A stretch of 64,000 bases of DNA. Source: Labia minor. Lineage: Eukaryota > Arthropoda > Insecta > Dermaptera > Spongiphoridae. How positions within the stretch are numbered: the stretch's first letter is position 1; every line of letters starts with the position of its first letter. The stretch spans positions 71,387,719 through 71,451,718 of the forward strand of contig OY720348.1 in the NCBI GenBank assembly GCA_963082975.1, written 5' to 3'. Positions 58,301 through 64,000 of the stretch are shown here, piece by piece. The notes below the pieces were generated by a model. It was given only the letters and a program-made list of their open reading frames with translations, had not been told where the DNA came from and did no database searches. Both the position numbers and the translations under genes were made by a program.

Positions 58301-60790
58301 TAGCATTTCTTCTTTTATCATTTTATATTTTGCTTATCCAGAGAATTTCTTTATAAAATAAAAATTCTTGATTTAATTCCACAATTTCGTGGAAGGATTC
58401 TCCGTTTGATCCAATATCAACATTTTTTTTTATTCTCGAAACTGAGAATAATTTTTTTCCGAGATGGCTTTCAAACTTTCCCTTTTGTTTCCTCAATTGG
58501 GTGCATGTACGTGGTCTTTTGAGTTTATTGATTAATACTTTAGATATTAAAATATGAGGGAAGACAAGAGTTCCTTTGTCAAAGATATAGACTGGGCGGT
58601 ATCTTAGAAAAACCTAAAAGGTTATAATTCTGTATGTACAAGGTAAGCTTTACTTTTCATTTTAAATGATAACGTATGGAGTTATATATGATCAACAACT
58701 TTCTTGGTGTAGATGTAGAAAAAGATCACTTGGATGTTTTTCTCTTATAAATAAGTAAAAAAGGAATAAGTCGTACTGGTAGGTGCTATATCAAGAGAGT
58801 ATGGTGGTTGTGGAAACGATATGGGTCAAGTTTTTAACGAAATATTCTCGAAAAATCAGTATGGGACCGTGTGTAGTATAAAAATCAAGAAATTTGCCCA
58901 TAATTAATTTTTTTTTTTAATAAAATCAAATTTTATAAAATATGTTAAAATATTACAAAATATTAAATAATAAAATTGATTACTGTCAATTTAAATCAAA
59001 TGAAATGAAAATAAAATTTTTTGTTTTCTCAATTGATATTTATTGAAATTCCTCTTCTTTTTTTTTTTGAACACAGTAAATTTAATGACATGTGGAATTG
59101 TTTTAATTTCGATTTTTAGAAGCAAAGAAATCTTTTAAAGAAGACCAGTGTTTTTTTAGAGGAAAAAATTACAAATTACACGAAATAGTTGAAAGTGACA
59201 ATGAATGTATGGTCTCCTGTATGTGTTCTGGGTATGTAATTAATTTTTAAAATATATATATATATATTATTTATATTTCAATTCTATTATCCATTCTCTT
59301 TAGTTTTTTTTTCTTTTCATCAAAGAAAATAATTGATTTCATGATCACAATTCACACAAATAAATTATATTTCTACTTTATAATATTATAAATTTTATTT
59401 CAGCAATGAAATTTCATGTGCCCATGTAGATTGTCCAAAAGTGGAAGGTTGCAATTCTTATAAACATAATTTAGATCGTTGTTGCCCTTCAAGCGAATGT
59501 GGTTTGTTATCGAGAATTTATCACTTTCACATTTTTTTTTTAATAATTTAATTAATTTAATTAATTTTTTTAGTGGATGAATTCGACACTAGTCAAATGT
59601 GTGAATATGAAGATAAAACTTATTTCGTCGGTCAACGTATCTATCCTAGTAACAGTTGTAGCGTTTGTATTTGCCAAAAAGGATCAAATGGTTAGTAAAA
59701 TGCATTTTTTTTTTACTATAATTCCAGTAGCCTTTGAATACATTCAGGGTCGTGTCAAAACTTAAACTTAGTCAATAATTAAAAACAGTATAAGTGTCCT
59801 CCATCTTATCAATATTTACTAGAATTGCTTAAATTGCTAAAAATACAACGAATAAAAAAAATTTAAATAAAAATATTTATTCAAATGCATACATACATTC
59901 AGTATTAAATAATTTGTTAGATTCACTGACGAGCAACAAACAAAATTATTTATTCATATTTTAAAGCATATTAAAATTATTTAATTTATATTTTTATTTA
60001 TCCTTCTATCTGGTATAGAATTTGGCGCCCACGAAAATATAGCGCCCTTTCGTCACCCCTGAATACATTCATACATTTCAATTTACAGACTTTAATAACC
60101 AGAACTATTTCTATTTTTCTTGTAGTTTTACATTCTTTATTAAAAATAAAAATAAAAATTTTCTTTATTGTCCTCAACAATTCCCCCCAACCCTAACCTC
60201 ACCATATTTTTATAATTTGAAAGAAACAGTACAATTAAAATAATTGATATGAATCTTTTTAGATATAAATGCAACGATATTTTGTAAAAAAGTTGGCTGT
60301 GGAATTACTGTAAATTATTTACAGAGTGGTTGTGCCCCCAATTATGTTCGTGGAAATTGTTGTCCTTTTGGATCGGAATGTCGTAAGTTACAAGTGAAAA
60401 CAAGTTATAATATCTATTATTTTAGATAATTAATATATATAAAGAGATATTTCTTTTATTTCACTTTTAAATTTAAATATTATTTTAAACATTTAATTGA
60501 TAATATAAATAAATTAATCTTATCTATTTCTATTCATTATTTAGCTGATGGCAATGAAAAAGTAGAAGGTGATATCATTGTTAAATCTGGAGGTAAAGGA
60601 AATTCAATTAATTAATTTAATATATGAACAATCGAAATAAAATTTTAAAATAATTAATACATTTTAATTACTTTAATTTTCAGAACCTCAATGTGAATTT
60701 GGAAAAGTTAAATTAAATATTGGTCAAAAGATAGAAGGAACTAATTGTGAATGTCATGTTCCTCCATTAGTCACCTGTTTTGTTAATTAA
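50802..60790 (+). CDS. Secreted cysteine-rich VWC-type protein
   Basis: Main exons, all in frame: 58057-58173, 59120-59231, 59404-59501, 59574-59690, 60263-60382, 60545-60592, 60684-60790 (TAA). I propose exon 1 at 50802-50853, reading MYSSLFYLFLSYTAVTY with a GTAAGC donor in the right phase. That gives 256 residues and a signal peptide ending near VIA/EDCD. The alternative is a start at 57987 without an intron (MLYFINNSS..., 262 residues), but that crosses a strong T14-AG acceptor. The mature protein has one partial and two full modules with CxxC/CxC and CCP motifs (NGKCCPVKFDC, DRCCPSSEC, GNCCPFGSEC), as in von Willebrand factor C domains of chordin/kielin-like extracellular proteins. The final exon adds CEF...CECH...C. 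A secreted regulator or matrix role is likely; the exact orthologue is not recognised. Confidence 0.82.
51055..51420 (-). repeat. Two partial family 2 copies in tandem
   Basis: 51060-51240 and 51238-51420 both contain GTGTTAAAAAATT, the CAGCGATT(C/T)AATCAAA word and CTATATATAGCAGTTTTATA, in the orientation of 49150-49720. They lie in the proposed first intron of the VWC-type gene. Confidence 0.7.
51421..52080. other. AT-rich intronic spacer
   Basis: No supported feature. Confidence 0.5.
52088..52192. repeat. TATC/TA compound microsatellite
   Basis: Alternating TA and CTATATAT units extend for about 100 bases, followed by an AAATT repeat at 52198-52222. Confidence 0.9.
52619..53107. mobile_element. 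Deleted mariner-type element with TIRs
   Basis: The ends CGAGGGTGGGGTGAAAAGTT and AACTTTTCACCCCACCCTCG are inverted and flanked by TA. The interior has words of a mariner transposase coding region on the minus strand (CGCACACGTTCAGCTGACAT, CAACATAATCTCC near the end), plus an inserted ATTAATTGATTGATTAAATT repeat. No open frame. Confidence 0.75.
53120..54065. repeat. Probable non-autonomous hAT element
   Basis: It opens CAGGATTTCCCAAACTTTTT after ATCTAAAG and closes GACCCCCAAAGGGTTCATCT, then GTTGAGAATGCCTTA followed by ATTAAAG. The ends resemble hAT termini, but the 8-bp duplication is imperfect and the boundary is approximate. Inside, nothing coding is recognised. Confidence 0.45.
54650..55262 (+). 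repeat. Family 2 repeat copy with TC/TG microsatellite
   Basis: It matches 15955-16600 in order and orientation, with TCTCTC and GTGTGT runs at 54759-54797 where the other copy has only TG. The frames here are repeat DNA. Confidence 0.8.
55263..56040. other. AT-rich intronic spacer
   Basis: TA runs lie at 55299-55328 and 55618-55639. No supported gene. Confidence 0.5.
56045..56480 (-). repeat. Family 2 repeat copy, internally deleted
   Basis: Reverse complement order from ACTCGACTATCTCGCAAATT to GCAATACTATCTCTGGCGAG. The middle third, including the microsatellite, is missing (joined near 56395). Confidence 0.75.
56600..56900. repeat. Repeat related to cassette outer flanks
   Basis: It shares the order GATATACAAAAAAGT, TGACTTTAGAATCTTTTGTT and GACTAAAATTGTGACTGAAC with 23500-23660 and its inverted copy at 4490-4660 (GACTTTAGAATTTTTCATGT, GACTCAAAATTGGCAGAACC). 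Decayed and non-coding. Confidence 0.4.
57380..57545 (+). pseudogene. Possible non-LTR retrotransposon tail relic
   Basis: Pieces such as GGWRNMVAQQRTFEFLNATG on the plus strand resemble the end of the same protein type as 1829-2163 (there VVSAAMNFR). It is short, with frame changes. The minus frame of 60 codons is its shadow. Confidence 0.35.
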
Positions 60791-60862
60791 AGTCTAATAA
60801 TCGATATCTAATTTAATAAAAATTTTATAGTTTGATAGAAATATATGCTAAAAGACAATATG

Positions 60863-60912
60863 GACCAAGGGTGAATATCTCCAGCATTAGTCACCTATTT
60901 TGTTAATTATAT
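60863..60912 (+). repeat. Partial duplicate of the VWC-type gene final exon
   Basis: TCCAGCATTAGTCACCTATT, then TTGTTAATTATA, repeats the coding end TCCATTAGTCACCTGTTT, then TGTTAATTAA, about 120 bases downstream of it. It lies in the 3' UTR and the stop is no longer aligned. Confidence 0.6.
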
Positions 60913-61330
60913 CTCATGAATCTACAAATAAATTAATAAATTTTTTTTATTGTTTTAACTAATTATTGAATTTTTATCTATAATTATTATTATTATTTTA
61001 TTTGTTGTTTTATTTAAGTTCCAAATAATATCCTTAATCCAAAATCATACATATTTTATTTATATATTAATTACCATTTTTCAAAATGTTTACATAAATG
61101 AATCATCAATTATTTTTTAATTATATTCATATTCATTCAAAAAAGAAAAAGCAATGAATTTTATATATCCGAGTAATAATCTCCATCAATTCAATATCTA
61201 AAACATTTTATTTACAAAAATATGTAGTTTTATTATAAAAAATTAAAATTAGATTTTATTTAATTAATAGAGAGAAAGCAGTTTTTTGTATGTTTTTCAA
61301 TAATAATTGGAATCCTTTATCACTTGTTCT

Positions 61331-62884
61331 CTAATGTAAATTTCTTTGAACTCTTTTGGTATGATTGCTATGAGATTCGAGAAGAGCTTGTTCCAATGTC
61401 TGTGTTATATGACTTAGTGTACATGGATCAATCTGCAAAATTTTATTTTTTAAATTGCATTCTCCATTTAAATTTTCTTTTGAATCTTTTAATGAAAAAT
61501 TTAATGTTATCAAAGGTCTCGCTTGTTTTAGAAGTGATCTTGATGCTACCTAAAAGCCAATAAAAACACAATTCGGTCATAATAGATATATTAAACATCA
61601 TTATATTATTATAATAGATAATAATAATGATATAGTTATAGTATAGAATAAAATAATATAATTTAGCGTAAGTACCATAATTATTTATTGATAAGTAATA
61701 AATAAATAAAATAATAACTTATTGAACAAGACTATAATTTCAGTGAAATATATTAATTATACAATAAATTAAAAATTGTTAATTGTTATAAAATAAAACA
61801 AAAACTTTTTTATTAATATATAATCTCAAAAATGGGACCATAAATTAATTTTCCCTTGAGTAATTTAAACTTGTATTATATATGTATATATAAAGATGTA
61901 GCTAGTATATAAAAGAGTATGCAATGAGCAAATTCATTACAGTATGAGTTAGTCCGAGTTTAATAAAAGAAATAATAAATAATTTTTAAGAATATAGAAA
62001 TAATAATAAAAATAAAGTTATGAGAGCAGTTTTGTATTTCAAAAATAAATTAATATTATCTATATATATATGAAAATATTTAAAGATGGGAAAAATGATA
62101 CTGATACTAGCTACATTAATCTAAAATGATAATATATCAAATTTCACAGGAATAACCAGTGTAATTATCAAAATCTCACTGATTATTTGAACATATTTTC
62201 TTTTTTTTAATTCTATTTAAATATAAAAAACCAAAATTGAAAAATTCTTTATACTTGAATTTCAAATCTCCAATCTAAATCTTTATAATGATTAATATTC
62301 AATTTCATATATGATAACACATTTCTAATTTCATTTTTCCTTTTTGTATAAAATTCATTTAAAACATTTTGATATTCTTCAGGAAATCCTAAAAGAATTA
62401 ATGATTCACGAAATTCTTGTTCATTGAGCTAAAATATAATCAAAAAAAAAAAAAATTAATAATTTTAATTTTGTTAGTATTTGTTACTACCTTAAATTTA
62501 CCTTAAATTTTGAAGATTCATATAATAAATTAGCAATTCCTTTTAAAGCTTTTAGGTAAGTATCAGAGCCAATATCAAGTTTTTCTAAACAAAATAATAA
62601 TCTATATTAAAATTGACTTTTTGACTTTTGTAATGTTGATTAAATAAAAAATTCTTACTAGATATATTGACGCGCTTTTGATTAGATCCATTAAATAAAT
62701 ATTCAATTGGCAATTTACATATTTCCTGTAAAACTGAGAAAATAAGTGAAAAAATTAAAAAAAGTCAGAATATAATTCACACACACACACAGTTATTAAG
62801 AAAAACACATTTATTACATTCTATAGGCTGAGATAGTAAGATTGATATATCTTCCTTATGTTGATCTTTTATTAATGAGATCAT
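61331..62884 (-). CDS. COMM domain-containing protein 2
   Basis: Five exons join in frame on the minus strand: 62818-62884 (MISLIKDQHKEDISILLSQP), 62659-62733, 62502-62584, 62255-62428 and 61331-61549 (TAG); 205 residues against about 199 in vertebrates. Recognisable COMMD2 features are the N-terminal helical part (KLDIGSDTYLKALKGIANLL, YESSKF), LGFPEEYQNVLNEFY, then the COMM domain starting YKDLDWRFEIQVASRSL and ending LQIDPCTLSHITQTLEQALL. COMMD proteins form a hetero-decamer that joins CCDC22 and CCDC93 in the Commander complex for endosomal recycling with Retriever, and also modulate NF-kB and cullin ligases. It is convergent with the VWC-type gene, 540 bases apart, and its second donor is tandemly repeated (AAG GTAAATTTAAG GTAG at about 62491-62502). 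Confidence 0.93.
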
Positions 62885-64000
62885 TTAATTACTTCTAGAT
62901 AAAATTAAATTACAACGATCTGCAATAATATTTTGAAATAATTTTAAATTAAATGTTAGGGTGATTTGATAATGGAGATCAAAATGTATTGTACTGTCAC
63001 TTGGAATAAATGAATCCAATTTATATAAATATGTGATTTGGATTCATTATATTTTTATATTAGTAATAATTAAATTAATAAAGTTAATAATTTTCTTACA
63101 TTTTATATTTAAATATAAAAAAAATTTATTTTTAAGTTAGTAACCTAATCATATTATTCCTCCCTTCACGTTTATCCCCCAGCCGTCTATTTCCATATTC
63201 TATATTTTTAATTTTCACAATAACAACTCAAAAATAAATTTATGTATTATTATGAAAAATTAATATATAATATTAATATTTAATATTAATTATATATCCA
63301 TTATATATATATATATATATAATGGAGAATTATAGAATAAATTTCTGATTGCTAATAGATATTTATATATATATATACATTTATTTAATACTTATTTTAA
63401 GATTTTTAAAATCATTAATAAATTTTTACCTTTTCCAGTTCATTTTATAGATATTTCGATAATTTGAAATTTTTCCTTAATAATATCTAAAATATCATTT
63501 TCTATATTTCTAATCATTATTTAATATAATTATTTCCAAAAAAAGTTTATTATTTGATAGTATATCACTTTTTGTTTTTCCTATTTGACTCTTATAGGTA
63601 TAAATAATAAGTATAGATAAATAATAATAATTATCGCTTTCAAAATAAAGTAATTCAAAGAGTATTTGTATAAATATAATGGCTAAATTATTTTTATATT
63701 AAATAAGTCTAATGTATTCCTATAAATTTTTAAAAATGTTTTTATATCAAACTTATATTGTGGATAATGTCCACTCAAACTATAATTCATATTTATAAAC
63801 TAATTTGATTAATACATAAATCATTTATTTTTTTATGTAATATATGATTTTTATAATAAAATTTATATTCTATTCTGTTAATTTAATTTTGTTTTAAGAA
63901 ATTGATATATAGTTAATAAATATATATTATTATTAATATTAACTTTGTGATTTTTATTCATGTGGATAAAAATACTTTAGAATTAATAAATAATTTATTT
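62885..64000. other. AT-rich region upstream of COMMD2
   Basis: The COMMD2 promoter should lie just above 62884, but no clear motif stands out. A TA microsatellite occurs at 63304-63322. No further gene is supported to the end of the window. Confidence 0.5.

Overview
This is a piece of an AT-rich animal genome, most likely an arthropod (my inference; the species cannot be fixed from the sequence). The support is spliced genes with GT-AG introns (a USO1/p115 homologue, a COMMD2 homologue, a secreted VWC-type protein and a C2H2 zinc-finger gene), plus mariner, hAT and Penelope-like elements, tRNA-like repeat fragments and much microsatellite DNA. There are no bacterial operons, and most open frames over 60 codons are chance frames or transposon relics.

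Left part (1-24.4 kb). This is a repeat-rich block organised around three copies of a zinc-finger cassette. Copy A (minus, 5395-7228) has about 17 fingers and a late frameshift. Copy B (plus, 17.8-18.37 kb) is a pseudogene with two fingers. Copy C (plus, 20829-22824) is intact with 19 near-identical fingers. A and C, with their flanks, form a long inverted repeat of about 4 kb per arm. A 1.34-kb Penelope-like element with inverted pseudo-LTRs sits between B and C, and the A arm keeps the matching empty site. Around these lie copies of a roughly 650-bp repeat (family 1), a second repeat of about 640 bp (family 2), hAT-type MITEs with 8-bp duplications, a mariner relic and a nested 2.2-kb hAT-like element.

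Middle (25-36 kb). A deleted mariner is followed by a structurally complete 3.0-kb hAT transposon with an apparently intact transposase and a perfect 8-bp target duplication. Then comes a full 16-coding-exon USO1/p115 gene (29601-35845, 848 codons), whose introns hold three repeat insertions. One of these is a miniature Penelope-like hairpin landed exactly on the exon 2 splice donor.

Right part (36-64 kb). Long AT-rich stretches carry MITEs, a fragment of 18S rRNA and family 2 repeats. A three-exon, six-finger C2H2 gene lies on the minus strand (45198-47614) with a GC-rich upstream patch. A secreted cysteine-rich VWC-type gene (plus, signal-peptide exon proposed at 50802, main exons 58057-60790) converges tail to tail with a five-exon COMMD2 gene on the minus strand (61331-62884).

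The host genes have unrelated housekeeping or secretory roles and show no sign of acting as one unit. The main interest is the mobile-element history: the inverted, homogenised zinc-finger cassettes and the two Penelope-like insertions whose boundaries can be read to the base.
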